A DNA stretch of 64,000 nt from Euglena gracilis (lineage: Eukaryota > Euglenida > Euglenophyceae > Euglenales), in NCBI GenBank assembly GCA_039621445.1, contig CP154957.1, forward strand, positions 31,886,399-31,950,398. The letters run 5' to 3'. Under the pieces are notes generated by a model that saw only the letters and a list, made by a program, of their open reading frames with translations, made no database searches and had not been told where the DNA came from. Positions 1 to 10,601 of this stretch are shown here, piece by piece. Positions within the stretch are counted from its first letter, which is position 1, and each line of letters begins with the position of its first letter. Made by a program: the position numbers and the translations under genes.

Positions 1-182
1 ACCTCTGCTTTCATGCATTGCAACAGCTCTGGCTTTGAAAATCAAGTTCCCTAAACTTCCCCCCGAAGTTGGCCATTTGGTTTTGATAAATTTTCACCCC
101 CCCCGGCTGCAAATCGCAAAAAAAACTAATAACAACTAAATTGCCTGCCATTAATATGTTCCCTGATGTGTAAAACGTAAAC

Positions 183-973
183 ATGCCGAGTGAGGGGCAA
201 CTTGAAGCGTCGGTCCACATGCAACACATCAGCAAGGAGAAAGACCAGAAGCTGCTGACTTTTGCGGATGTGGTTATTTTCCTTCTAGAGGCTCCAGGGA
301 GCAGGGTATTGCTATATTGCTGTCAATATCCTCCGTTTTGATTCCCTCATGCCGGTTTTATTGGTTGGTGAGTTTTGGAAAAAAATCCCATTTTCCGTAT
401 GTCCATGGACTTTTCCGGGCTTTCGATCTTTCATTTAGTTTCTAAGAGAGAGGTGCCTTGAGAGAGATTCGCGATGACACAAATTACCCTGATGCTGGCC
501 ATCCGTGTCATACTACCACTGATAGTTGCACTGGTGCGGTTGTGTCTAACCATTCCAGTTTCATCTGCCACCGCTGAACGTTCCTTCTCAACCCTGCGCC
601 GCCTGAAAATTGGCCAAGCACGCCTCATTCAGCATGGGAAATCGCAACTATTTGGTTTTTCAATGGTTCCCCACCCCCGTCATGGCATGTTTGAACCCCC
701 CAAAATTTTTGGTTGTTCAGATTGTTAACCAATTTTCACTTGATCATTGGCGGGACGCATATGTGACGCCGCGTGAGCCTTCACCCCCTGACCCCTCCCA
801 TCCCCGGTGTCTCAAATTCTGCAAAAGAAAATTGACGACAAGGTTTTTCATGCTGAACACAATCACCTTGCACTGTGTAATGTCTATAAAGAGGAACTAT
901 TTGCTCTTGACCTTGACACTTTGTTGAATGAGTTCATTCTGAAAAACACTTACCGCACGTCCACTTTCGCACT
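183..973 (+). pseudogene. hAT-family transposase remnant (C-terminal dimerisation region)
   Basis: The hAT C-terminal dimerisation domain is recognisable in pieces. At about 540-610 the frame reads LTIPVSSATAERSFSTLRRL, the family signature around the A-ERSFS-L-RLK core. At about 818-973 a second open piece reads HLALCNVYKEEL and then LDTLLNEFILKN before a TGA, which matches the usual end of the domain. An upstream open stretch (183-341, starting MPSEGQLEAS) may belong to the same protein. The pieces lie in different frames separated by about 200 bases, so this is either an intron-containing C-terminus or a decayed fragment. No DDE catalytic core is seen, so no activity is expected. It is a plausible relative of whatever mobilised the hAT-like MITEs further right. 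Confidence 0.6.
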
Positions 974-1239
974 CGGCCAGTGATTGTGGAATGCCAACCT
1001 CCCGCGATTGTTGCTTGTTGTCCACCTGGAATCTCGCCCCCCCCCCCGAGAAAAATTTACTTCTACACCAGTGGTGGTGCTGAGACTGGTATCTTGAAAC
1101 CTGATGATGTGGTCACTTTCGCACCCAACATAGACTACTGAAGTCAAGTCTGTGGAGATGCATTCCGAGGCTCTGAGGGATTGGCTTCAACGTGAAGAAC
1201 GTGTCTATCAAGGATATTCGCGGTTATGTGTTATGTTGA

Positions 1240-1345
1240 GAACGATCCCTCCAAGGAGGGGGGTCTAGCTAGTCCACTCTTTCCATTGTCTAACCGATTG
1301 GCTAGCCAGTACCCCCCCGGGGGGTCCTTAAGCAAATGCCTGAAC
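1240..1345. mobile_element. Isolated right end of the 4949-6259 hAT-like element family
   Basis: The stretch with GTCTAGCTAGTC, CCGATTGGCTA, a C-run/G-run hairpin and TCCTTAAGCAAATGCCTG closely matches the right end of the element at 4949-6259. No partner left end is visible upstream, so this looks like a truncated copy. Confidence 0.5.
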
Positions 1346-1443
1346 CCGACTCCCCCCCCCCCCCCGACTACTGGCTAGTGGTCTGAAAGAAAAGTAAAAA
1401 AAACCGTTACATTTCGTTAAATTTCAGGGGCCATAAATTTCAG

Positions 1444-1596
1444 TCACCACCCCATACCGCACGTGCGCCACTTGTCCTTGTTGTGCACAAAGGCAAACTT
1501 CGCAGCAAGTTCAATCACCAAGTGTTCCAAGGAGTTGTCTGTGGAACATCCCAAATCCTTTACCGAATGAATTTCACAGGGTTTCCAAGCAACTGA
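1444..1596 (+). CDS. Candidate exon, unknown protein
   Basis: An open segment of 50 codons begins directly after an acceptor-like TAAATTTCAG and ends at TGA. It contains APLVLVVHKGKLRSKFNHQ and a C-terminal LYRMNFTG. Composition is balanced, unlike the G/C-run repeats on both sides. A possible donor (GG|GTTTCC) lies just before the stop. I do not recognise the family, and no neighbouring exon can be joined with confidence. Confidence 0.35.
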   Translation, partial: SPPHTARAPLVLVVHKGKLRSKFNHQVFQGVVCGTSQILYRMNFTGFPSN

Positions 1597-1609
1597 TTGT
1601 TTGGAAGAC

Positions 1610-1790
1610 TTAACGTGACCCCCCCCCTATATGTCCCCCCCCCCTAATTGTCGCCCCCCCCCTTGGGGGGGCGACAATTAGGGGGGGGGGTTACCCATTC
1701 ACCCATGGACGGGTAGGGTAAATTGAGTAACCCCCCCCCAATTGTCACCCCCCCCCATAATTGTCGCCAGGGGGGTCAAAACGCTCCCTG
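1610..1790. repeat. C-run/G-run hairpin repeat with AATTGTC spacers
   Basis: Runs of 7-10 C or G alternate with TAATTGTCGCC-type spacers in both orientations, giving nested hairpins. Related patterns with AATTGACC spacers occur at about 3490-3590, 4010-4110 and 8200-8440. No coding signal is seen. Confidence 0.6.
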
Positions 1791-2144
1791 GGGGGGTGCC
1801 ATACAGAGGAAGTTCACGTTATGCAAGATGGAAAAGCAATGGCGGCTTCTTCACCCAGTCCGTGCCCGGGCCGAGTGGTTACATCTCTTTTGGCCCTCGC
1901 CACAAGGAGACCTCCTCGTGACTCCCTGTGCGTCCACAAGTCGACGTGCATTTACTAAGGTTATGTGCAAAAGGGCAAAAGGAGTTCGCTCGTGTCCAAG
2001 CCGTGTGTCGTAAGCGGAAGAGGGGCAAAGCCCTTCCTCAATTTATGACGCTGCGGGGGGGGGGGCTGTGTTGCCTTCGTCGGCGTGTTTGTCTCGAATG
2101 GTCATCAGTGCCAGCGATGGTGTTCGTCCCAACGGCATGTGATG

Positions 2145-2360
2145 GGGCCTAACCCCCCCCCCCAAATAACACACCCCCCCGGTGTGTTATTTGGGCACCC
2201 GAACTGGGGCCCCAAGGGGGGGGGTGTTATTTGGGGGGGTGCTTTTTTTACATGCAAAACCAAAGGAAAACAGAGGGGTGTGTTATTTGGGCGCTCGAAA
2301 TCGGCCCCCAAGGGGGGTGTGTTATTTGGGGGGGGGTGTTATTTGGGAGGGGGGTTTATG
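2145..2360. repeat. Repeats of GTGTTATTTGGG with G/C runs
   Basis: At least five copies of TGTTATTTGGG(G)n occur, with one inverted arm (CCCAAATAACACACC) at the left end. It looks like an internally expanded hairpin repeat. Weaker relatives with ATTATTTGG occur at about 21235-21330. Confidence 0.55.
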
Positions 2361-2399
2361 TGTGTTTCATATTCAAGATTGATGAACCTTTTTTTTTAG

Positions 2400-2606
2400 G
2401 CCTGGCTTCAGCCACATTTTCCTCAGCGTGTCAGGTATGTTGCGTTGCCTTTTTTCATCGGTGCATCATGGTATATCCTAACAAAATTTGCGTTTTTTAG
2501 CGCGGTATGTTGCGCTGCTGGAGCGGGTGAATTTGGCTCCATTCGCTCTGATAGCTACGTTGGTGGGGCGAACTGAATCCACCGACCAGTGGCGCTGCTA
2601 ACTGGA
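2400..2606 (+). CDS. Candidate two-exon segment with a 66-70 bp intron-like insert
   Basis: An acceptor-like TTTTTTTTAG precedes a short open piece (2400-2434), followed by GTATGT, a 66-base insert ending TTTTTTAG at 2500, and a second open piece to a TAA at about 2606. The second piece reads RYVALLERVNLAPFALIATL in one frame, which looks like real protein. GTATGTTGCG occurs at both edges of the insert (2435-2444 and 2505-2514). Removing the 70 bases between the repeats also restores one open frame. Which splice is used is unresolved, and the product is unknown. Confidence 0.4.
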
Positions 2607-2818
2607 TTTGTGCGGTCCCTGGGAGGCAGGCTATATACAGATGGGGACACCCCATGGGACACTTACACCAATTTGGGAAACGGTTTCAAGCCAAGGTCGG
2701 GGTTATATCATGGGTCTAATTGTAGAGATGGTGGGCTATTTCGGTTCCCATTAGGAGGCACATTTTCTTTCAATGATGGTGCATTGACGTTGAGCTTGAG
2801 TTGGTTTTTTTGCTTCAG

Positions 2819-3059
2819 GATTTACATGTATGTCTGAATGGGAAGCGAATGAATTTGAGTTTTACAACATCCTTCGATGCGAATACCCTTCACTGTATCG
2901 ATTAGCATGCAATCAACAATGCACAATATGTATACCTCCAAATGGTTCCTTGTCCATCAAAGGTGGCAAAGATGAACGAGCTGCATTTTTGAAGGCCCAC
3001 CTTCTGCACCCTTCCAAAGAATTTGTTGCACATTGGACCACATTTGATTGTGATAGAAG
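2819..3059 (+). CDS. Candidate internal exon, unknown protein
   Basis: A strong acceptor (TTTTTTTGCTTCAG) is followed by 80 open codons to a donor-like GAAG|GTTTGT. The frame includes SEWEANEFEFYNILRCEYP, QQCTICIPPN and EFVAHWTTFDCDRR, with clear protein-like composition. If the donor is not used, the frame stops at 3087. It enters with two bases of a split codon. Upstream, the 2400-2606 segment is the nearest other coding candidate. I cannot assign a family. It is one of the better exon candidates in the left half of the window. Confidence 0.55.
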
Positions 3060-3098
3060 GTTTGTTATGTGTCTATTGTATGGTTAGTGCTTCGCTTA

Positions 3099-3326
3099 CA
3101 GTGTCACCCCGATCTCCCCCCCCCCGAGTAATTCCCCCCCATTTTTTGGATTTGCGGACTTTTACACCGGGGTTGATCCATCAATAACGGGCATGTCTGT
3201 GGAGCAGTGTACACAAAGACAATGGACCCAAGGCGGGTTAAAATCCGACTCAAAAAACAGCCGAATATTTCCCCCCCCAAATTTTTGGGATTTTGGCTGG
3301 GGGGGAAATTGATCGGGGTGACACTG
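3099..3326. mobile_element. Tc1/mariner-like MITE with TA flanks
   Basis: Terminal inverted repeats of about 17 bases (CAGTGTCACCCCGATC at the left, its complement at the right) bound a 228-bp segment. Both ends are directly flanked by TA, the target duplication of the Tc1/mariner superfamily. The inside holds only C/G-run filler and no transposase. Confidence 0.75.
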
Positions 3327-3464
3327 TAAAGTTTTTGTGTCTCCTCCAAGATTTTTCCTCGTGTCCTCATGTCAAATGTCAATGTCCCAAAATGCGCATA
3401 AAATGAACAATTCTTGCGTGACGTTTTGTTTGGTGGTTTCTTTTGGCACTCGACATTCAGGGGG

Positions 3465-4115
3465 GGTAGGGGGAGACGGAACCCCCGGTACCACCTCCCC
3501 CCCCCCTAATTGACCGTGGGACCTCTCCACCGGACCCCCCTTTTGGTCAATTAGGGGGGGGGGGAGCCAATTAGGGGGGGGTATCTTCAAGGTTGACGGC
3601 TTGTTTTTTTTGAAACAAAAAAACCATGTTTTTTTAAATAAAAAATATGTTTTTTTAAAAAAAACAAAAAAAACGGTTTGGGTGAAAAAAATTTTTGAAC
3701 ATTTTTTTAAAAGAAAAGGTCATTTTTTATCTCTGCAGCTTCGCAGTCCGTAAAGGGTGATGGCTTTCACATGAACCATCATTTTAGTATTTTTGGATGA
3801 AGGGTCTAGAAAAACTTAAAAAAAACGTCACTTTGATGACCAAAAACATGATTTTAGAACTTTTTCCTCAAAAAATGGCCATTTCGCAAGGAAAAGGGTC
3901 AATTTTTGCTTTTTCAAAAAAAAATTTGCATTTTTTTTTAAAAAAAACAAGTTTTTTTTAAAAAACAAAAAAAACGTCAACCCTGGGTACCTTCAATTGA
4001 AAGGGTCCTGCCCTTGGGTCCCCCCCCAGGCGGTCAATTAGGGGGGGTTGACAAAATTTTCTCCAAACCGTTTGGTCAATTAGGGGGTGGGGTTCAATTA
4101 AGGGGGGGAGGTGGT
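3465..4115. repeat. Imperfect inverted-repeat element with A/T-run centre
   Basis: C/G-run hairpins with TAATTGACC or GGTCAATTAGG spacers lie at both edges. Inside them GGTTGACG...TTTTTTTTG (about 3590) is mirrored by CAAAAAAAACGTCAACC (about 3965). The centre is homopolymer-rich and non-coding. Confidence 0.5.
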
Positions 4116-4940
4116 TATTGGATCGTCTGGATCGCTTTGACCTAGATCAACCAGTCCAAGGGAGGATCTGCCAAAAGTAAAGCAAAGTTTTTGGTTTTAA
4201 TGCCCAAAAAGTGCAAATTGGTCATTTTTCAGCAATTTTTTTTGGACGATTGGAAGCATCAAATTTGTTGATATTTTGAGCACCATCCATAATAAATCCA
4301 GGTTTGAGGTTTGGTGGTTGGCTTTGGCGATATAAATTGCGAAATTTTGCTGTCTTTTGAGATGGGAACTCGTCTCTTTAGAATGCAAATGTTCCCATAG
4401 GGGGGATGGAACAATTCCGTGTCAGGGCACTTTTTGTAAAGGATGCTTGACAAAGAGATATTTTTACAAAGAGGTTTTTTGGTGTATGTTGTGGAAATGC
4501 AATTTTCAAGCATGTAAACCAAAAGGCTTCGTTTTGCATTTAGGGTGGCCTTTTGGGTCTACCTTGGTTGGTCAGTTCATGGTCCCCCCTCTTACTGTTC
4601 CCCTCACTATTCCCATGGGCTCAAAAGGGGGTCATGGGACGGGAATAGTAAGGGGGGGGGCATGGTATTTGGAGTTTTTTGAAGGTTTTTGGATTTTGTG
4701 GTGCGTCATTTTTGGGTCATGAACTGGCTCAATTGCAGCGGCTCGTTGATCAATTTCCCCTCTAAATATTCCCCCCATTTCGGCCAGCTTCCCAATCCTA
4801 GCAACATCCAAAAATAAACAGCAACTAAATATAATCCCCCCCCCTCCTTGAGTCAACAGGAAGGCAAAGTGACAACACATGAAAATAGGTCGGCCGATTC
4901 TTGTGTCATAGGTGTAGAAGTGTGGGGTTGCCCCCCCCCT
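4116..4940. other. No gene seen; one G/C hairpin
   Basis: No convincing coding segment. At 4580-4660 an inverted pair (CCCCCCTCTTACTGTTCCC and GGGAATAGTAAGGGGGGG) around CATGGG forms a small hairpin of the common G/C-run type. Confidence 0.5.
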
Positions 4941-4948
4941 CCCCAGAG

Positions 4949-6259
4949 CAGGCTTTTGCTTTAGGGATTGCAGTACCCCCGGAGGGGGGGGGGTGGACTG
5001 CAGCTAGTCCATTTGGCTAGTGGGATTTCTAGCAGACCCCCCCGGGGGGCGTCTGCTAGCAGGGCTAGCTAGTGGAATTTTTTTTCCAGTGACCGGCGCA
5101 AAGCGCCGAACTTTTTTTGGGGGACCCCAAAAATGGCCAAAAATGCCTGTTTTTTGGCCATTTTTGGCCATTTTTTTAGAACAAAATCAGCCAAAAACCT
5201 ATTGAAACCGTGTCTGGGGGCTCCGGTTTCACGCCCGAACCGGCGCCCAGGACGCCGGTTCGGGCAGTAAATTTCTGCGCCGAACCGGCGTCCCAGACGC
5301 CGGTTCGGGCGTGAAACCGGCGTCTGGGGGACCCAAAATAAAAAGTGCCAAAAAGTGTCCAAAAGGGTTTGTAGATAGGTGGCAATCATATTTGAGCAGT
5401 TTTGGGGTGGTCTTGTGCAGAAATTGGGGTTTTTTGAGCAACAATTTCCTTTTGGCCAATTTTGGAGAATTTCTGAAATAGAATACCATGCAACATGGCA
5501 GAAATCTAAGGCCATCTGCTACAAGCCCTTGAGAAGAGCTTTCGATTGATGGGAAACATGGCAGCTGAAAAATGGAATTTCAGACCTGCAAACAGGGTCG
5601 TAAAAATGCAGAAAAATGCTATCGCTGATTTTCAGAGCGCTTTGCAATCTGGCTGAGTTCTGTGGGTACCAAGCGAAAGGTGTCGGCGAGAGCTTTCATT
5701 TAATATGCAATATGCAAGCTGAACTGTGGGATTTGACAAATTAGAATGTCAAATTTTGGAATACACGATCCCTGAAAATAAAAGCTGCTGTCAGTATGGC
5801 CGAATTCTGAGGCCATCTGTCAAAAGCCCTTGAGAAGAGCTTTTGATTGATGGGTTACATGGCTTCAGACATGTGGAATCCACCAATTTCAACCGGCCGC
5901 CAATTTGGGCCCAAATACCCCCAAAACTGCCCAAAACATTTGGTATTTGGGCGAAATTTGCCGTGATTCCTCAGCCGCCGGTTCGGGTGTGAAACCGGAG
6001 CCCCCTAGCCACGGTTTCAAAAACTGTGTCCCAGACGCCGGTTCGCCCGAACCGGCGTCTGGGACCCAGTTCTCGATTATAAAAAACCTCATTTCCACCT
6101 CAGTGCGCAGCGCCGGAAAAAAATTTGTTTCCAGTTGGGGGGACCCCCGGACCCCCTCCCCCCCGGGGGGAGGGGGGCGTCTAGCTAGTCGCTTTTTTTC
6201 CAGTGTCTAGCCGATTGGCTAATCAGTACCCCCCCGGGGGGTCCTTAAGCAAAAGCCTG
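4949..6259. mobile_element. Non-autonomous hAT-like element, 1.31 kb
   Basis: Terminal inverted repeats CAGGCTTTTGCTTTAGG and its near-complement CCTTAAGCAAAAGCCTG bound the segment. Flanking octamers are CCCCAGAG (4941-4948) and CCCCCGAG (6260-6267), matching at 7 of 8, consistent with the 8-bp target duplication of hAT elements. The flanking sequence is a dispersed repeat whose uninterrupted copy is at about 7586-7690, which supports the boundaries. Inside are large palindromes built from CCGGTTCGGGC units (5210-5330, 5975-6070) and two direct copies of a block containing AAGCCCTTGAGAAGAGCTTT (about 5525 and 5825). No transposase is present. Confidence 0.75.
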
Positions 6260-6262
6260 CCC

Positions 6263-6610
6263 CCGAGATTTTGGAAATAAATTTTTTTGAGAAGTGTGCA
6301 GTTTACTCACCACATTCTTGGGTGTTTTTTTGCTGTTGGACGTTGCCACTGTCTCGCCGCCCTTCAGGCGGCCAACACTCATGGGTCAGATGGGGCAAAA
6401 AAATTCCTTTTTCAATTTGGGGCAGTTGTTTGTGATGTCTTACTGCCGTCTCGCCGCCCTTCGGGCGGGAACACATGTATCTTGACTTGGCTTCTAAAAT
6501 TCAAATTTTTAAAGAGCACACCATTTTGTTGAAGTTTTGGAATTTTTAGCAAAGCTTTCGCAAAAATGCATTACCGCCCTTCAAGCAGCAACTGATTACA
6601 AAATGGCTCG
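6263..6610. repeat. Dispersed repeat with CGCCGCCCTTCGGGCGG hairpins
   Basis: Two hairpin modules of the type TCGCCGCCCTTCRGGCGG occur at about 6353 and 6447. The same family, starting GAGATTTTGGAAA and including TTTACTCACCACATTCTT, recurs at 7640-8190, where another element interrupts it. Single modules recur at about 8780. No coding potential recognised. Confidence 0.55.
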
Positions 6611-7585
6611 GAGGGGTCAGGTTTTGGGTGGACCTCATTGCCACTGTTTTTTTTTTTGAAATCCCAAAACACAAAAGGCATCTCCGTCTCTTGCCGCCAG
6701 TTAGGCTTGAAAGCTTCCAAATTGTGACGGATTTGTGCCATGATGTCAAAAACTGCCCCATTTTTTCGTCATATTCAATGCCATCTTTCAGAAAAAAGTG
6801 CTGCCACCTTGATGCCCTTTGGAGGCTAGGCACGGCGGGGGGGTCCGTAGGTAGGGTGGGTTGGTAGCAGGCGTCCCCAACTGGATGACCAAGTCCCCAA
6901 GGCCAGCCGTGCGCCTTGCCCCTATGTATCCCGCCCGTTTCGACCATTTTTGGGCCATTTCGGGCAAAAAATGGAAGTTTTCAAAAAAATGAAGTGGCCA
7001 AAAAAGTTGGCAATATACTTTCTTTCGGTTCCGAAGGCCAAAATTTGACCCCCTGCCCGCCCCCTGGAGAGTGATCGTTTTGACATCCCACGGTTTTGGC
7101 AAGGCTTGCTGTACGTACCCCCCTCAAATTGTCCACTTTTATTCAGCGCCTTTGGTGCTGAAGGAAAATTTGACCCCCCCCCCAAAGTGTTCCCCCCCCA
7201 AAGTGTTCCCTCCAGAGTGGCCGTTTTGAGGTCCCAGCCATTTTGAGGGTGGGGGTGAGGGTATTTGGGCATCTTGGACATCTGTTGTTTGGGTCTGCAA
7301 AACAACACTCCATAAGTTTTGTACGTTTTTTGTGGCAAATGCCGGGGCATGTTTCCCCCGTGTCCCCCCCCCCCGTGCTCTGCCCCACCCCAAATCCTCT
7401 TTTACCCTGTTTAGGCCCCCAGGGCCGGTTGCACAGCTCCCCCAAAAACAACCAAACCATTTTCGGGTGAAAATAATGAACTTTTTTCAAATACCTCCAA
7501 ATTACTGGGGAATCAAAACCACTGGGAACCTAAAATAAAGCCCCAGGGACCCTCTATTACCCGGTGTAGCGCGCACAGCTGCCCA
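6611..7585. other. No gene or repeat boundary recognised
   Basis: Mixed low-complexity sequence with short G/C runs and CCAAAGTGTTCCC duplications near 7180-7215. Open frames here have no recognisable domains and no good splice flanks. Confidence 0.4.
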
Positions 7586-8195
7586 AGGCCAGGCATAGGT
7601 GTAGAAGTGGGGGGTCGGGGGGCATCCCCCCCCCGAGATTTTGGAAAGAATTTTTTTTGGAAAGTGTGTTATTTACTCACCACATTCTTTTTTTCCCTTC
7701 CAATTTCTCACATTTAAACACAACTTTTCATTGAACTTTTGGGTGTTGTTGCCGTTGGATGTCGCCACCGTATCGCCGCCAGATTGTGCTTAGTCGGGTG
7801 CCTACCCCACGGGGGGCGGTGCTAGGGGCAGGCACCCACCCGATCCGACCTCCCCCCCCCCGGGAAGGGTAGGGTTTCGGGGGGTGCCTGCCCCTAGCAG
7901 GCACCCCCCTCCGACCCCGGAAAGGCCATTTTCAATGAAAATTTTCTGGGTCCCCCCCCGGGCCCTCTCCCCCCGGGGGGGGTGTTCCTGCTAGGGGCAG
8001 GTACCCTATAACCCCCCCCCCCCCTCCCCCCCCCCCCCCGGTTGGTAGGCACAAGCATGATCGCCGCCCTTTGGGCGGCCAAACAAGCCCAGAACTCACG
8101 GGTCAGACGGGCGAAAATATTCCTTTTTTCAAGTTGGGGTTATTGTTTGTGAATATATCTCCACCACCGTCTCGCCGCCCTTCGGGCGGTAATCC
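7586..8195. repeat. Second copy of the CGCCGCCC hairpin repeat, interrupted
   Basis: This copy matches 6263-6500 in order (GAGATTTTGGAAA, TTTACTCACCACATTCTT, the hairpin modules, ACTCACGGGTCAGA). It is split by the 279-bp element at 7781-8059, so the 6.3-kb copy serves as an empty-site control. Confidence 0.6.
7781..8059. mobile_element. Palindrome-rich MITE with 9-bp target duplication
   Basis: ATCGCCGCC stands on both sides (7772-7780 and 8060-8068), and the uninterrupted repeat copy at about 6353 lacks the insert. Ends carry TTGTGCTTAG at the left and its near-complement CTACC..CACAA at the right. The inside has palindromic GGTGCCTGCCCCTAGCAGGC units between G/C runs. A 9-bp duplication fits Mutator-like elements. 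No transposase is present. A second full copy lies at 36549-36815, and related pieces lie at about 14510-14720, 16975-17090, 17290-17405 and 25890-25985. Confidence 0.75.
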
Positions 8196-9440
8196 CCCCC
8201 TTAGTCCCTTAATCCCCCCCCTATGTGACCCCCCCCCTAATTGGTTAATTGGCCTCCGGGACAAGACCGGCCAATTGACAAGTACCCAAAAAGGGCTCAG
8301 AAAACCTCCAAAAACATCCGTTTCAAAAATTTTAAAATTTGCCGGATAAGGAAAAGTGATGACCAATCCAAATATACCCCCAAAACTGACCAATTTTGTC
8401 GCTAATTGGGGGTTTAGCCAATAGCCAATAGAGGGGGGGGGGGGGTGAGGGTATGTATCTTGGTTGGGTTTTTTCATTTTTTTCTTTTTCAAATTTGGTT
8501 TCTTTTGCTTTTTGGGTTTTTGGGGGGCTTTTGGGAAAATGCATACCATCCCCCCCCAGATTTTTTTGCATGCAATAAATTTTTGTTCGTCTTTTTTCGC
8601 ATTTGCTCGGAGGGGGGGAGGTTTTTGATTCTACCATTTGCACTCTTTTTGAAATCAAAACACACACCATCACTGCCCATATGGACAGCTTGAAAGCATT
8701 ACCGTGATGCGATGCCATGATGTCAAAAATGCCACACTTTTGCCACATTCAATGCCATCAAAAAAAAAAAGCATCACCGTCTGCCCTTCGGGCGGCAGCA
8801 AGCAAAATGGATTTGCCATGATGCAAGCCACACGCCCCACCTGAAAAAAAAGCATACTTCGCCATCCTGGGTAAGACAGGCAATGAGCATTGCCTGCATG
8901 CAGAGTGCACTCAGGTGCTGAGCTGTGCCTGCAGTGCAAAACAGTGTAATGCACTGGTAGTGCAAGCCTGGAGGCCTTCAGGTACAAGCATCCTCATAGC
9001 AGCACATCCTTCAATCTTGCCAAGCCCAACAATTTTGTGGGTAAGACCCAACCTCAAATCCCAAGCTGACGGCATGTGTGCACTGGCACCTCCCCCTCTG
9101 CCTTGCCCAACAATGAACTTCACCGGTGAAATTCATCACAAGAGCACTTTTTTTTTGGCCAAAAATGGCCAAAAAACAAATTCTTGGCCTTTTTTTCCCC
9201 CACAATTTTTCACAAATCTTGAGTCATAAACCTCGAAATGTCCATTTCGAGAAGAAGAAGAAAATTTCACCCATCAAAATTCCACCCCCAACCATCAAGA
9301 CGGTGAGGTTCACCGGTGAACTTTACCAGGTAGTTTACCAGGTAGTAGTAGGTAGGTAGTGTAGTTCACCGGCCGAGGGTACTTACCCCCCCCCCCCGGG
9401 TCCACAGCGCTCCCCACCTCCAGGGGAAGCTGTGATCTTG
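8196..9440. repeat. Non-coding repeats: G/C-run hairpins and TTCACCGGTGAA palindromes
   Basis: 8200-8440 holds C-run/G-run arms with TAATTGG spacers. At about 9118, 9307 and 9363 the 12-base palindrome TTCACCGGTGAA (or part of it) recurs, with a short TACCAGGTAGT duplication at 9327-9350. No gene is seen. Confidence 0.45.
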
Positions 9441-9471
9441 CGTTTGTAGGGTTGAAAGGGAAGGTCCGTGG

Positions 9472-9760
9472 ATGCGGACATCAGAGGATACATGGCCTTA
9501 CCCCTCTCGTATCCTCATCTTGCATGAAGATATTTTGTTGAACGAGGAGTCCAAGCCCATCAAGCTGCTTTATTTGCAGAAGCCATTCCTTGGAGAGGCG
9601 CAAGTCGCAGTTGGAATGGTTTGCCATTGGCCTGCATCTAGGGTTCGACCATCCTGCACCACACGGGCTGGTTTTGGGGTTTTGCCTATGCAGTATGCCA
9701 CAAAAAAGGGTCTAGCGGAGGGTATGGAATTCCCGGGAAGTGGATCATCTGAATTATTTT
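9472..9760 (+). CDS. Open segment of uncertain coding status
   Basis: An open frame reading RILILHEDILLNEESKPIKL then LLYLQKPFLGEAQVAVGM has protein-like composition for about 95 codons. Beyond 9780 it runs into C-run/G-run hairpins (GGGTCCCGCGGGACCC units at about 9815 and 9925) and becomes low complexity. No splice sites are obvious and no family is recognised. Confidence 0.25.
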
Positions 9761-10083
9761 CATCCGTACCCTGGGGTGGGCCTCTAACCCAACTGGGGCC
9801 CAAGCACATGGGGGGGGGGGTCCCGCGGGACCCCCCCCCCCTCCCCCTGGGGGGAGGGGGGTCCGGGGTCCGGACTAACAAAAAACAATGGGGGAGCCCA
9901 GACACCAGACACACAGGGGGGGGGGTCCCGCGGGACCCCCTGTCGAGGTCCGAACTCAACCAGACAGGGGGGGTTGGGGACCCGAACTCAACTGCCTAGC
10001 CTCCATGGATTGCCAAACCATGAGACAGTTGGGGATCACCAAACTTCCCATTTTTCGTCAAAAAGCCATTTCTGCTCTCATTG

Positions 10084-10400
10084 TTATGAAGGGGAAAATG
10101 TCAAAATAGTCAACCAAAACAGGTGCAATTTTGTCATTTTGGAGATTTCTTTGATCCAAGCACTGGGGATTTTGACACGGCATTCCAGGTGCCACTTTTG
10201 TGGTTTGCGAGATCCACGTTTTTTGACTTCGAACTGCTTCCCATACATGCTGTCCAAGTGGCTTTGGAGGTTGTATGTGAACATTACCTCAAATTGCCAT
10301 CGGAGATTCTCCGGCAAGGGGTAATATTTCCACTGGATTCTTAGTGCTCCGACTGAATCGATGTGGCTGAAGATTTCCTTCAACCAGCGCATGTCGCAAA
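10084..10400. CDS. Coding-like segment, strand unresolved
   Basis: Both strands are open with protein-like composition. The minus strand (10392-10084) reads WLKEIFSHIDSVGALRIQW and GKQFEVKKRGSRKPQKWHL. The plus strand (about 10123-10344) reads FFDPSTGDFDTAFQVPLLWF and HYLKLPSEILRQGVIF before TAG. Only one can be real. Neither is recognised. Confidence 0.35.
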
Positions 10401-10439
10401 TCTCCCAACGGAACGCCCGCTTATGCGGAAAATCTCACA

Positions 10440-10601
10440 TTGCACAATTGTTTAGCAGATTGCGCTATGATGCTCAACAAGGTTTTGGATTTCGATGAGA
10501 ACAACCAACAGGTTGAAAGAAATAAGTTGGATTACTTCTGGGCTGATGTTTGTGATGTTGGCACAATGCATAAGTTGATAAAGGCACAAAATTGTGGATA
10601 G
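10440..10601 (+). CDS. Candidate exon, unknown protein
   Basis: The frame around ATGATGCTCAAC reads NKVLDFDENNQQVERNKLDY then FWADVCDVGTMHKLIKAQNC before TAG. The acidic, aromatic-rich composition is protein-like and differs from the repeats around it. The antisense frame is also open but hydrophobic. No domain recognised. Confidence 0.35.
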   Translation: MHNCLADCAMMLNKVLDFDENNQQVERNKLDYFWADVCDVGTMHKLIKAQNCG

